Positions 1 to 7,772 of a stretch of DNA of 64,000 bases are shown here, piece by piece. Made by a program: the position numbers and the translations under genes. The notes under the pieces are model-generated. The model searched no databases. It worked only from the letters and a program-made list of their open reading frames with translations, and was not told the DNA's origin. Numbering within the stretch: position 1 is the stretch's first letter; each line of letters starts with the position of its first letter. The stretch spans positions 682,001 through 746,000 of the forward strand of contig JADJXP010000001.1 of NCBI GenBank assembly GCA_016715795.1. Direction: 5' to 3'. Source of the DNA: Chloracidobacterium sp. Its GTDB lineage: Bacteria; Acidobacteriota; Blastocatellia; Pyrinomonadales; Pyrinomonadaceae.

Positions 1-1
1 C

Positions 2-220
2 CGACTGGTCACGATAATGTTCAAGCTGATCCCATTCCTCATCGGCGTTGACGAGGCCGGGGCAGAGTTCATTGCCGAGACCGTCTCGTTAGGTGCGGGA
101 GTCGGCGTAACGCTCGCGATAATACGAAAAGGGCGGATACTCTTTTGGACATTGACCGGAGTTGCTCTGATCGTAAAACGTGGGATCTCGATATCCGAAC
201 TGCTACAAAGGCGTCGCTAG
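2..220 (+). CDS. C-terminal end of an integral membrane protein (5' part outside window)
   Basis: An open frame runs from the window edge to a TAG at 218-220, so only the last 72 residues are visible. They contain a segment beginning FKLIPFLIGVDEAG, a second stretch around AETVSLGAGVGVTLAIIRKG, and a third hydrophobic stretch near WTLTGVALIVK. The pattern resembles the last helices of lysylphosphatidylglycerol synthase TM region (UPF0104-like) proteins, but that is recalled family resemblance, not proof. The stop overlaps the stop of the SLC13 permease on the other strand, so the two genes are convergent with no spacer. An internal ATG at 17 exists, but the frame is open to the edge and the product is more likely truncated by the window than a 67-residue protein. 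Confidence 0.5.
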   Translation, partial: RLVTIMFKLIPFLIGVDEAGAEFIAETVSLGAGVGVTLAIIRKGRILFWTLTGVALIVKRGISISELLQRRR

Positions 221-2007
221 AGCGGCCAGAATACGGGCACGAGCGTGATAGACACGATGAACACAATGACGGTGAGGATCGCGCCGATCTTGACGAAGTC
301 CATAAATCGGTAGCGGCCGGGCGTATACACAAGCACACAGGCCGGTTCGAGCGGTGTTATGAATGAGAACGACGCCGCGTAGGTAACACCGATGATAAAC
401 GTGCGCGGCTCCAGCCCCAATGCGAGAGCCGTCTTGATGGCGACCGGCAGCACGACCAGGGCTGCCGCCTGATTCGACATCGGCTGGGTTAGAGCGACCG
501 TAAGCAGAAAGAAACCTGCAAGCACAGCGGTGCCGCCAAACTGACCGAAATAGACGTTGATCAGGCCGGCAAGATACCTGTCGGCCCCGGTCGATTCCAT
601 TGCTACGCCAAAGCTCATCATGCACGCGATCAGCACCAGCAGCCTCAGGTCGATAAGGTCATACATCTCAGCGTAGCGGACGGTTTTCGTCGCCAGCAGC
701 AACATGACGCCGATCAGGACGCATACCGCCAGCGGGATGTCATAACCGGTCAGGGTGCCGGAGAGTGAGAGTGCGAGGAATACAAGAAAGGCACCAATTG
801 CCGATCGACGCTTCTCTATCCTAAAGCTGCCCTCAGATACATCTTCGAGGAGGATGACCTCGTTCTCCGTAACGAGCGGTTCGATGCGGTCGCGGCGTCC
901 CTGAACCAGGAGAACGTCGCCAAACCTCAGTTGGACCTCGCTCAACTTCTCGATAAATGTTGCGCCGTGGCGATTGATCGCCAGCACTGTCAGCCCATAG
1001 CTCTGTCTGAATCGTAATGTCTTGAGTGTGTGTCCCACCAAACGCGAATCGCGCATTATCATCAGCTCAAACAGCTCGACGTCCTTGCCCTCGAGCAGGA
1101 CATCGGCAAGCATAAAATCAGGCTTGATCTCGAGCCCGACCGCTTCTTTGATCCGCAAGATTTCGCTTACCTGTCCCTCGACTATCAGCGAGTCGCGACG
1201 TTGTATCCTCTCTGTCGGCTCCGGCGCTATGATCCTTTCGTTACCGCGGACGACACCAAGGACGTTAAGTTCCAGATCAGAGCTGAATTGAGCTTCATCG
1301 AGCGTCTTGCCGACCAGTTCTGACTCTGGCAGCACGAGCACCTCTGAGATGTATTCGCGAATGTTGTATTGTTCGGTGAGGGAATCACCGCCGCCGCGTA
1401 TCGGGAGCATTCGACGCCCGATAAACAACATATACAGTAGCCCGAATGCGAACGTGATGATCCCGACCGGTGCCAATTCAAACATCGAAAATGGCTCTTG
1501 GCCGTATCGCTGAATAGCACCACTTACTGCTAGATTCGTCGAGGTCCCAATGAGCGTACAGCTTCCACCGAGGATCGCACCGAACGCCAGCGGCATCAGC
1601 AATTTTGACGCCGGGATCTTTGTCTTAGCGGCGAGGCCGATCACGACGGGCAGGAACATCGCGGTCGTGGTCGTGTTTTTAAGCACTGATGCCGACGCGG
1701 CGGCCATGATCATTATCAACGCTGTCAGAACGAACTCATTATCGCCCGCGATCCGGCTGATACGGCGGCCGATCAGGTCGACCAAGCCGGTCTTTATCAA
1801 ACCACCGACAAGAATGAACAATCCGCCGATCGTGATGATGACATCATTCCCAAAGCCCGCGACCGCCTCCTGCACGGTCAAGACCCGTGTCAGGATCAGG
1901 GCGATCACGAGCAGAATGCCTATGACATCGACGGGCAGCTTCTCGGTCGCAAACAGGATGATCGCAACGAGAAGCAGCAGGAGAGTTACCGCAATATCGA
2001 TTGACAT
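217..2007 (-). CDS. SLC13 family permease with two TrkA-C (RCK_C) domains
   Basis: The product (about 596 residues) is an inner-membrane anion or dicarboxylate type permease of the SLC13/DASS (CitMHS-like) superfamily. The N-terminal half has the expected dense run of hydrophobic helices, including a segment with KNTTTTAMFLPVVIGLA and the loop GSCTLIGTSTNLAVSGA, which matches the SNT-like substrate-binding hairpin of the family. Residues about 205-370 form two hydrophilic TrkA-C-like modules, each ending in a motif of the type RRDSLIVEG or FGDVLLVQG, inserted before the second helical half. The C-terminal half repeats the helix pattern, with MSNQAAALVVLPVA as the second hairpin. I chose the ATG at 2007; a TTG nine bases upstream is also in frame. 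The substrate cannot be read from sequence. Sulfate, dicarboxylates or phosphate are all possible. Confidence 0.88.
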   Translation of the reverse strand: MSIDIAVTLLLLLVAIILFATEKLPVDVIGILLVIALILTRVLTVQEAVAGFGNDVIITIGGLFILVGGLIKTGLVDLIGRRISRIAGDNEFVLTALIMIMAAASASVLKNTTTTAMFLPVVIGLAAKTKIPASKLLMPLAFGAILGGSCTLIGTSTNLAVSGAIQRYGQEPFSMFELAPVGIITFAFGLLYMLFIGRRMLPIRGGGDSLTEQYNIREYISEVLVLPESELVGKTLDEAQFSSDLELNVLGVVRGNERIIAPEPTERIQRRDSLIVEGQVSEILRIKEAVGLEIKPDFMLADVLLEGKDVELFELMIMRDSRLVGHTLKTLRFRQSYGLTVLAINRHGATFIEKLSEVQLRFGDVLLVQGRRDRIEPLVTENEVILLEDVSEGSFRIEKRRSAIGAFLVFLALSLSGTLTGYDIPLAVCVLIGVMLLLATKTVRYAEMYDLIDLRLLVLIACMMSFGVAMESTGADRYLAGLINVYFGQFGGTAVLAGFFLLTVALTQPMSNQAAALVVLPVAIKTALALGLEPRTFIIGVTYAASFSFITPLEPACVLVYTPGRYRFMDFVKIGAILTVIVFIVSITLVPVFWPL

Positions 2008-2292
2008 TTGAGCCAAGGATAGCCGATATCAAATGATTTGAAAAGAAAACGAAACCCGCTGTCGGCCCTTTTTCGGCCTCTTGATTAATTGTCATTAATT
2101 ACCTGTCGTGGTTTCCTTTCAAAAGTTAGTGTCACTCGTACGATGAAACAGTTATACTTGGAAGATATTGTTTCAATCTTAAGGTTTGTGTGAGAGTTTT
2201 CTAATAATACATATGAACCACCTCAATGTTGTGTGTCCATAGTCAGAACCGCCGCGTGAGCGGGCGGCCAATTTGGATCGACTTCTAATGAC

Positions 2293-3843
2293 ATGAAAAA
2301 GATCAACTCAATCATTCTTGTGCTCCTCGTTGCCGCGTTTGCCTCGGCGCAAACTCTGGACGACAAACTCAAGGAGATCGACGATTACGCCAATACCGTG
2401 ATGGCCACCTGGAAAGGCCCGGGCATGGCGATCGCGATCGTAAAAGACGATAAAGTGGTCTCGGCCAAAGGCTACGGAGTTCTTAAGCTTGGCGAACCCG
2501 CCGCCGTTAACGCCGACTCGGTTTTTGCCATCGCGTCGAATTCAAAGGCATTTACGACCGCGAGCCTAGCGATCCTCGTCGATGAGAAAAAGCTCAACTG
2601 GGACGACAAGGTGTCAAAGTATCTGCCTGATTTCCAGATGTACGACCCGTGGGTGACGAACGAATTGACGATCCGAGATCTGGTGACGCACCGCGTCGGG
2701 CTGGATACATTCAGCGGCGATCTGTTGTGGTATGAAACGACGTATGCGCCCGACGAGATACTGCGACGGGTCAGGTATCTCAAGCCTGTATCGAGTTTTC
2801 GGACGCGTTTCGGGTATCAAAATTTGATGTTCATCGCTGCGGGCAAGGTCGTTGAGAAAGCATCGGGCCAATCATGGTGCAGCTTTGTCACCGAACGGAT
2901 CCTGACGCCGCTCGGAATGGCGCGAACAAGGTGCAGTATAAACAACCTTCCCGACAACGCCGCGTGGCCGCACAACGAATCGGGCGGCACGCTGCGGGTG
3001 CTGCATCGCGGGAATGTTGACGGTTCGTACTCGGCGGCGGCGCTCAATTCGTCGGTCAACGACCTCTCAAAATGGGTCCGCACACAATTGGCCAAGGGCA
3101 AATTCGGTGACAAGCGGATCTTCAGTGAGCAGCAGTCGTGGGCGATGCACCAGCCATACCTTGCGCAGCAGGTGTCGATGGCGGCATCGCGAAACAATCC
3201 GACAACGCATTTCAGCGGTGTTGCTATGGGTTGGTTCGTCTCTGACTATCACGGCCGAAAGATCATCAATCACAGCGGCGGGCTTGACGGGATGTTGTCC
3301 TACACCGTCCTTATCCCCGAGGAGAATGCAGGGTTTGTCGTGCTGACGAACAATGAGTCGCCGTCATTCGCGATCATGATGAATAAGATCCGCGACGTTC
3401 TTGTAGACGCTCCTAAGCGCGACTACAATGCCGAGGCCGTGACGCGCGTCGCCAACAACAAAGCGGAGGACGCTGCCGATGCCAAAGCCGTCGATGACGC
3501 ACGCGTCGCGGGCACTAAGCCGTCGCTTGCCCTGTCAAACTACGCCGGAACGTACGCCGACAAGCTATATGGCGACGTTGCGATAGCGGAAGAGAACGGT
3601 AAGCTGGTCATGCGATTCCTGCCGTCGCCGAATTTTGTCGCCGACCTTGAGCATTGGCATTACGACACGTTCCAGATCAAATGGCGTCCGTCGGTCGCCT
3701 ACAATTTTCCACGAGGGTTTGTGACCTTCACGATCGACAAGAACGGCAAGACCGACCGATTAACTGTCGATCAGCCAAACAATGATTTTTGGTTCTATGA
3801 ATTAGACCTGCGCCGCAAACCAGAGATGGCAAGCAGCCGATAG
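2293..3843 (+). CDS. exported serine hydrolase, beta-lactamase (class C / penicillin-binding) family with C-terminal DUF3471-like domain
   Basis: This is a 516-residue protein with a clear signal peptide (MKKINSIILV..., predicted cleavage after ASA at about residue 19), so it acts in the periplasm. The SxxK motif is SNSK at residues 82-85 with Ser82 as nucleophile, the second motif is YQN in the segment RFGYQNLMF, and the third is HSGG in INHSGGLDGM. These are the three active-site elements of the beta-lactamase/D-alanyl-carboxypeptidase fold (PF00144). The last about 100 residues form a separate beta-rich tail of the type found in DUF3471 proteins. Members are esterases, peptidases or beta-lactam hydrolases, and the sequence does not say which. 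It stands alone on the plus strand with a 285-base upstream spacer that shows no convincing promoter. Confidence 0.9.
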   Translation: MKKINSIILVLLVAAFASAQTLDDKLKEIDDYANTVMATWKGPGMAIAIVKDDKVVSAKGYGVLKLGEPAAVNADSVFAIASNSKAFTTASLAILVDEKKLNWDDKVSKYLPDFQMYDPWVTNELTIRDLVTHRVGLDTFSGDLLWYETTYAPDEILRRVRYLKPVSSFRTRFGYQNLMFIAAGKVVEKASGQSWCSFVTERILTPLGMARTRCSINNLPDNAAWPHNESGGTLRVLHRGNVDGSYSAAALNSSVNDLSKWVRTQLAKGKFGDKRIFSEQQSWAMHQPYLAQQVSMAASRNNPTTHFSGVAMGWFVSDYHGRKIINHSGGLDGMLSYTVLIPEENAGFVVLTNNESPSFAIMMNKIRDVLVDAPKRDYNAEAVTRVANNKAEDAADAKAVDDARVAGTKPSLALSNYAGTYADKLYGDVAIAEENGKLVMRFLPSPNFVADLEHWHYDTFQIKWRPSVAYNFPRGFVTFTIDKNGKTDRLTVDQPNNDFWFYELDLRRKPEMASSR

Positions 3844-3913
3844 CTCGACAAAATAATGGCGATATGTAAAAATCCTCTTTCGATTTCGTAAATAGGAGAA
3901 TGGGTTTAAGTTA

Positions 3914-4114
3914 ATGTCAGAAGAAGCAGTTCAGCCGGCCGAAACGGCACCCGAAACGCCGGCCGCTACCGAAGAGGTACACTTTCAGGCCGTCGAGAAA
4001 GAAGGCGTAGTGACGGCCATCTGGGAAATGCAGGGCCTCAAACACCTGCGGACCATCGACCCGCGTTCGGCCGAGGGCAAACAGATCCTCGCGTTGTTTG
4101 AGACCGCAGGTTAG
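3914..4114 (+). CDS. small hypothetical protein, 66 residues, acidic N-terminus
   Basis: The frame encodes 66 residues. The first 20 are rich in Glu, Ala, Pro and Thr (low complexity, probably disordered) and the remainder is a compact mixed segment with VVTAIWEMQGLKHLRTIDP. I do not recognise a family. A purine-rich AGGAG lies 14 bases before the ATG, a slightly long but usable spacing, and the gene is followed by a hairpin. It lies 70 bases after the serine hydrolase on the same strand and could be cotranscribed. Codon composition looks like its neighbours, which supports a real gene. Confidence 0.5.
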   Translation: MSEEAVQPAETAPETPAATEEVHFQAVEKEGVVTAIWEMQGLKHLRTIDPRSAEGKQILALFETAG

Positions 4115-4132
4115 GAAGTTTGGCAACGAATT

Positions 4133-4174
4133 AACACGAATGGTCACGAATTCAGGTTCGTGGCTGTTCGTGTT
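4133..4174. terminator. bipartite hairpin from a CACGAA/TTCGTG repeat between convergent genes
   Basis: AACACGAA (4133-4140) and CACGAA (4145-4150) pair with TTCGTG (4157-4162) and TTCGTGTT (4167-4174), giving two stacked stems. A T-rich run TTTTCTT follows on the plus strand. It sits exactly between the small plus-strand gene and the minus-strand aminotransferase gene, so it probably ends transcription from the left. The CACGAATTAACACGAA type sequence is a short repeat that I recall as scattered through several genomes, so it may also be a miniature repetitive element. Confidence 0.5.
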
Positions 4175-4177
4175 TTC

Positions 4178-4927
4178 TTATTGCGGAGGCCACAGGCCGA
4201 GCAGCGTGTGGTTGCCTCCGCCGAGACGTCGGTCGTCGAACTCATCCACTCGCACGATGCCGAGGCCGGCGGATGTCAGGAATATCGCATCGGCACCATC
4301 CAATTCATCGATCTCAGCCTCAACCTCGTCACAGTCAATATTCTCAAGCACATATTCGCGCGTCGTCCCCGGCAAACATCCCGTTGACAACGCCGGTGTG
4401 TAAAGCCTGTCGCCCTTTAGCCAGTACACATTCGACATACAGCCGCCTGTGATATGCCCACGTTCGTTGACACGAATACCCTCGTGAAAACCGCGATCTT
4501 TAACCTCATTGATAGAGATGATGTTCTCAAGATAATTGCACGATTTCACTCCGACCAAAGGCGAACGGGAATTGACCGGATACGGCGAGACCGTCAACCG
4601 GAACCGTGACGGCGGTGGCCGCATCTGGCCCACTATGATGTGGATCCTTGTCGCATGGTCGGGATTGCTACCGGACCAGATATTGCTCGGCCGCTCGTCG
4701 CAGAAAGTTACGCGGGCGCGGCCCTCACAGAGGCCGGAGGTTTGGACTGCTTCGGCAATAGCTGTTTTCGTCGAGATCTTCGAATACGGCGAAAGGTCAA
4801 GATCGATCGTCTTGGCGTTATTGATCAATCGCCGCCAGTGCTTTTCCCATAACTGCAGTTCGTGGTTCTGAACGGCGACTGTTGTGAATACACCAGTCCC
4901 GTAGAGTGAAGCACTAGACTGTTCCAT
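4178..4927 (-). CDS. class IV PLP-dependent aminotransferase (branched-chain aminotransferase / aminodeoxychorismate lyase type)
   Basis: The 249-residue product belongs to the fold-type IV PLP family (PF01063), which includes IlvE, D-amino-acid transaminase and PabC. The N-terminal YGTGVFTTVAVQ corresponds to the family's 'GxGxFET' start, and the Lys in VGVKSCNYLENI is the expected PLP-binding lysine. The segment FHEGIRVNERGHITGGCMSNVYWLKG matches the family's 'E..G.vtE.s.sNif' signature, although the usual acidic residue is replaced by Gly in GGCMSN. I chose the ATG at 4927; a GTG at 4942 would lengthen the overlap with the upstream hydrolase gene. At 4927 the overlap is 14 bases, which suggests translational coupling. 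PabC activity is plausible from size, but IlvE-like activity cannot be excluded. Confidence 0.8.
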   Translation of the reverse strand: MEQSSASLYGTGVFTTVAVQNHELQLWEKHWRRLINNAKTIDLDLSPYSKISTKTAIAEAVQTSGLCEGRARVTFCDERPSNIWSGSNPDHATRIHIIVGQMRPPPSRFRLTVSPYPVNSRSPLVGVKSCNYLENIISINEVKDRGFHEGIRVNERGHITGGCMSNVYWLKGDRLYTPALSTGCLPGTTREYVLENIDCDEVEAEIDELDGADAIFLTSAGLGIVRVDEFDDRRLGGGNHTLLGLWPPQ

Positions 4928-5882
4928 GCCCCTCGCTGCCACAAAACTGCGTGACTATCGTTGCAAACGAATTGCTGCACTCCTCCTGCGGCACGTGCCC
5001 GCAATCTCTTAGGACAATGAGGCGAGAATCGGGCACGGCATCACGGAGTTTGTAGCCGTCCCTGATCGGGATGACGGTGTCATCTTCGCCCCAGATTATG
5101 AGAGTTGGTTGAGTGATGAGGTGGGCGTCGCGTTCGATGCGGTTTGCGGACCAGTTGCGTGACGTGGCCAGCAGGCTATGGTGGCCGTCGGCGCCTAGCA
5201 GCGGGCGGCGAACGCCTTCGATACGTTCGTCGGTGATCAGGTGATGGTTCGCCTTTGCGAGCGTGCCGTGCATGCGGTGACGCAGGAAGAACCGCGAGTC
5301 TGAAACAAAAGGCGTCATGATCTCGCCGATACCGGGAAGCGCTCCCAACCGCAGCACCGGATGCGATTTGAGATCGTCATTGATCACCGCATCGACGAGA
5401 ACGAGTTTTTCGACACGTTCGGGATAATCGAGAGCAATTGTCGCCGCGACGGCTCCGCCATATGAACTTCCAACGATCGTCGCCTGCCCGATACCGAGCC
5501 GCTCCAGAAACCGCGTGACGATTCTGGCCTGAGACTCGATGGAATATTCAAATCCACGCGGCTTTTCGGAATAACCAAACCCTACCAGATCGACCGCGAT
5601 CACGCGAAATCCGGCGTCAGCAAGCATTGGCGCTACTGTTTTCCAAACGAACAGAGACGCAGTGTAGCCGTGGACCAGCACCATCGGCGGGGCCATCGGC
5701 CCGCCAAACTCCTGATAATGCAGCCGAATCCCGTCGACCGAAACAAATCTCGACCGGTCGGAATGCGGGACGAGGCCGATGACTTCGTCCCAGCGAACCG
5801 TCGCCGGACGCGTCAACATCTTGACGGCGACGGCCGCCGTGGCCGCTCCGCCAATGACCAGTGCCAAGTCTCGTTTCCTCAT
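4914..5882 (-). CDS. alpha/beta hydrolase
   Basis: The 322-residue product has an N-terminal hydrophobic anchor or signal segment (LALVIGGAATAAVAV) followed by a classic alpha/beta hydrolase domain. The oxyanion region is LVHGYTASLFVW, the nucleophile elbow is GSSYGG (GxSxG), the acid is in WGEDDTVIP and the catalytic His in RDCGHVPQEE. This is the arrangement of the MhpC/BioH-like superfamily. I start it at the ATG at 5882 because the longer frame to 5939 would run into truB; at 5882 it begins 10 bases after the truB stop. It lies in a minus-strand run truB, hydrolase, aminotransferase. The substrate is not predictable; haloalkane, ester or C-C hydrolysis are all within the family. Confidence 0.85.
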   Translation of the reverse strand: MRKRDLALVIGGAATAAVAVKMLTRPATVRWDEVIGLVPHSDRSRFVSVDGIRLHYQEFGGPMAPPMVLVHGYTASLFVWKTVAPMLADAGFRVIAVDLVGFGYSEKPRGFEYSIESQARIVTRFLERLGIGQATIVGSSYGGAVAATIALDYPERVEKLVLVDAVINDDLKSHPVLRLGALPGIGEIMTPFVSDSRFFLRHRMHGTLAKANHHLITDERIEGVRRPLLGADGHHSLLATSRNWSANRIERDAHLITQPTLIIWGEDDTVIPIRDGYKLRDAVPDSRLIVLRDCGHVPQEECSNSFATIVTQFCGSEGHGTV

Positions 5883-5892
5883 CGACGTAATT

Positions 5893-6792
5893 CTATACCA
5901 AAACAACCTTTGGCCGAATTGACGCTTCGGCCTCATCATAAAGGCCGACCGCGATCAACCTGCCTGCATCCGTCAGCATCCTTACGGCCTCACCGTCCGC
6001 AAACGTCATGTCTTCGATCCGCGTCGAAAGGCCGTTCAGTGTTCGCCTCGCCCTTTCTTTGCTCAGAGCGAAGCGCGCAAGGTGCGACACCGCCTCATCC
6101 ATTGGCAGCAGTCTCGATCCTGGCTCGTCCATGCTTCCGAGTTCATCGAGCGTAACGCTCTGCGACAATTCAAACCGACCCGCACGCGTCCGTCTCAACT
6201 CGGCCAAATGCGCTCCGACACCGACGGCCCGGCCGATGTCCTTGGCCAGCGTTCGGATATACGTTCCCGCGGAGCAAACAACGCGGAATTTCAGATTTGA
6301 GATTTCAGATTTGAGATCCTCGCGAAGAGGTTCGACGATCTCAAGTTCAGATATCGTGACGCCTATCGACTTTCGTTCAATCGTCTCGCCCTTTCGAGCG
6401 TACTCGTAGAGCTTTCTCCCATCGATCTTTTTCGCCGAGTACATCGGCGGCACCTGCATGATCTCGCCCTTGAAGTGCGGCAGAGCGGATTCAATGTCCT
6501 CGGTCGAAACCGATCTGGAATCTGAAATTTGAGATTTGAAATTGCCCGTCGTATCGCCCGTATCAGTTTCACCTCCAAACCGCATGGTAGCCAGATATTC
6601 CTTCTCGTCCTTGTCCAAAAACTGCGCGAGCCGCGTCGCCTTGCCAACGAGCACGACCATCACGCCAGTCGCAAATGGGTCGAGCGTGCCGGTGTGGCCA
6701 ACGCGCCGCGTACCGAGAATACGACGAACTTTTGACACGACGTCGTGCGACGTGATCCCCGGCGGTTTGTCGATGACCAGAATGCCGTCCAC
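5893..6792 (-). CDS. truB: tRNA pseudouridine(55) synthase TruB
   Basis: TruB converts U55 of the T-loop of tRNAs to pseudouridine. The product is 299 residues, the usual bacterial length. The start MDGILVIDKPPGITSHDVV and the catalytic motif GHTGTLDPFATG (Asp38) are diagnostic, and the segments PPMYSAKKIDGRKLYEYAR and CSAGTYIRTLAKDIG are also family hallmarks. Two unusual stretches, FKSQISDSRS and LKSEISNLKF, are encoded by AT-rich mini-repeats at 6517-6543 and 6288-6315 and look like in-frame insertions at surface loops. The gene is divergent from recX, with 36 bases between the starts. Confidence 0.97.
   Translation of the reverse strand: MDGILVIDKPPGITSHDVVSKVRRILGTRRVGHTGTLDPFATGVMVVLVGKATRLAQFLDKDEKEYLATMRFGGETDTGDTTGNFKSQISDSRSVSTEDIESALPHFKGEIMQVPPMYSAKKIDGRKLYEYARKGETIERKSIGVTISELEIVEPLREDLKSEISNLKFRVVCSAGTYIRTLAKDIGRAVGVGAHLAELRRTRAGRFELSQSVTLDELGSMDEPGSRLLPMDEAVSHLARFALSKERARRTLNGLSTRIEDMTFADGEAVRMLTDAGRLIAVGLYDEAEASIRPKVVLV
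6288..6315. repeat. tandem 14-bp repeat inside truB
   Basis: The 14-mer ATTTCAGATTTGAG occurs twice in perfect tandem (6288-6301 and 6302-6315) inside the truB frame. It is far more AT-rich than the surrounding codons and encodes the SEISNLKF segment on the minus strand. Confidence 0.8.
6517..6543. repeat. second AT-rich mini-repeat inside truB
   Basis: GGAATCTGAAATTTGAGATT and the following bases reuse the same words (ATCTGAAAT, TTTGAGATTTGA) as the tandem copy 200 bases away, partly in the opposite orientation. On the minus strand it encodes NFKSQISDSRS, a stretch absent from the conserved TruB core. Confidence 0.65.
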
Positions 6793-6828
6793 CGGCTAAT
6801 TTTAGAATGCGTTGGTTAATAATGCACA

Positions 6829-7389
6829 ATGAAGAGCGTGTCGTGGCGAAAACGGACCCGAACGCTTGATGACGCCGACCGCGTTGTGAACGACCGTGAA
6901 CGCTCACGTGAGCGGACGATGAACTGCGCCGTCAAACTGCTCGCTGCCAAACCGCGTTCGGTTGCGGAGCTTCGCGAACGTCTGCTCGAAAAGCTCTGGA
7001 CGGATGCTGAGATCGTCGACGCCGTGATCGAAAAGCTCAAGGAATACAACTATCTCAACGATGAGCAGTTCGCCCGCGACGTGGCCGTTTCAAAGCTCCG
7101 CCAAAAACCACAAGGCCGCCGCCGGCTGCAAATGTCGATGTCTCAGAAAAAACTGGACAAAGAAACCATCGATGCCGCCATTGCCGAGGCATACGAGAAA
7201 CTGCCCGAGGAACAATTGATCGACGCGGCGATCGAGAAACGGCTGAGGCTCAAGGGCAAACCGGCGACGCGGGACGAAATGAAGAAACTTCACGACCATT
7301 TGCTGCGGCAGGGCTTTTCCTACGACCTGATCCGCGACAGGGCGTCGCAACTGCTGCTTGCCGAGCGGGATCGCTCAGAAAATGCTTGA
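6829..7389 (+). CDS. recX: regulatory protein RecX
   Basis: RecX binds RecA filaments and limits RecA activity. The 186-residue product has the RecX three-repeat helical pattern: KLLAAKPRSVAELRERL, the conserved LKEYNYLNDEQFARDVAVSKL, and RRLQMSMSQKKLDKETIDAAI. The first 28 residues (RKRTRTLDDADRVVNDRERSRERT) are basic and not part of the family core, so translation may begin at the internal ATG before NCAVKLLAAKP (6919). It is divergent from truB and not next to recA. A strong promoter for the following leader overlaps its stop codon. Confidence 0.9.
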   Translation: MKSVSWRKRTRTLDDADRVVNDRERSRERTMNCAVKLLAAKPRSVAELRERLLEKLWTDAEIVDAVIEKLKEYNYLNDEQFARDVAVSKLRQKPQGRRRLQMSMSQKKLDKETIDAAIAEAYEKLPEEQLIDAAIEKRLRLKGKPATRDEMKKLHDHLLRQGFSYDLIRDRASQLLLAERDRSENA

Positions 7390-7413
7390 CTTTTGGGTGA
7401 GTTGTGCTATACT
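7386..7413 (+). promoter_or_regulatory. sigma70-type promoter overlapping the recX stop
   Basis: TTGACT (7386-7391) and TATACT (7408-7413) are separated by 16 bases, close to consensus for a housekeeping promoter. The next start codon downstream is the E1 dehydrogenase at 7773, so transcripts would carry an approximately 350-base leader. Confidence 0.6.
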
Positions 7414-7419
7414 TGCAAC

Positions 7420-7772
7420 AGTTTACGGTCTTTGACAGCAGGTTTGGCCACACGTGTGGCATAAACCCCGTTTTTGCGCGAAATTCGCGGAACGCGGTCT
7501 GAAAACCTATATTAAACTTAATAGATGCAATATTTACAGCGTTCCGCCCTGGGGTGGAACACGAGCGGAACGCACCGGAACGTTCCGGTACACCGAGCAG
7601 GCAAACCCTGTTTGGGACAGTTGGGACACTGGGACATGTGCGACAAATGGGAAATGGGACAAGGGAAGGGCAAAAGTAAAAAGGTAAAAGGCGAAAATTG
7701 CCCGCAAATCGGGCATTTGCTATCTTAAATGATTGCGGAATTAGCGCTATTTACTTCAGTAAGAGTTACTAG
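7420..7772 (+). other. gene-free leader with strong palindromes and GGGACA repeats
   Basis: No convincing gene lies between recX and the E1 dehydrogenase. The stretch contains a perfect 14-bp palindrome GCCACACGTGTGGC (7447-7460), flanked by GGTTT and AAACC that can extend it, and a 9-bp inverted repeat GCGTTCCGC/GCGGAACGC (7539-7547 and 7565-7573). Next to it is a perfect 16-bp palindrome ACCGGAACGTTCCGGT (7574-7589). The word GGGACA recurs at 7614, 7623, 7631 and 7656. The only open frames here are short and composed of these repeats. It may be a structured 5' leader, regulator-binding sites or a decayed repeat element. Confidence 0.55.

Noticed and set aside
217..366. Several short plus-strand frames at the left edge
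   Set aside because: They lie antisense to the SLC13 permease end and have no supporting signals.
7614..7661. GGGACA repeats as a possible CRISPR array
   Set aside because: The repeat unit is six bases with irregular spacing (9, 8, 25) and no spacers of constant length; no cas gene is in the window.
7454..7728. Short open frames in the leader region
   Set aside because: They are built of the palindromes and GGGACA repeats, overlap each other in different frames and have no ribosome-binding site.
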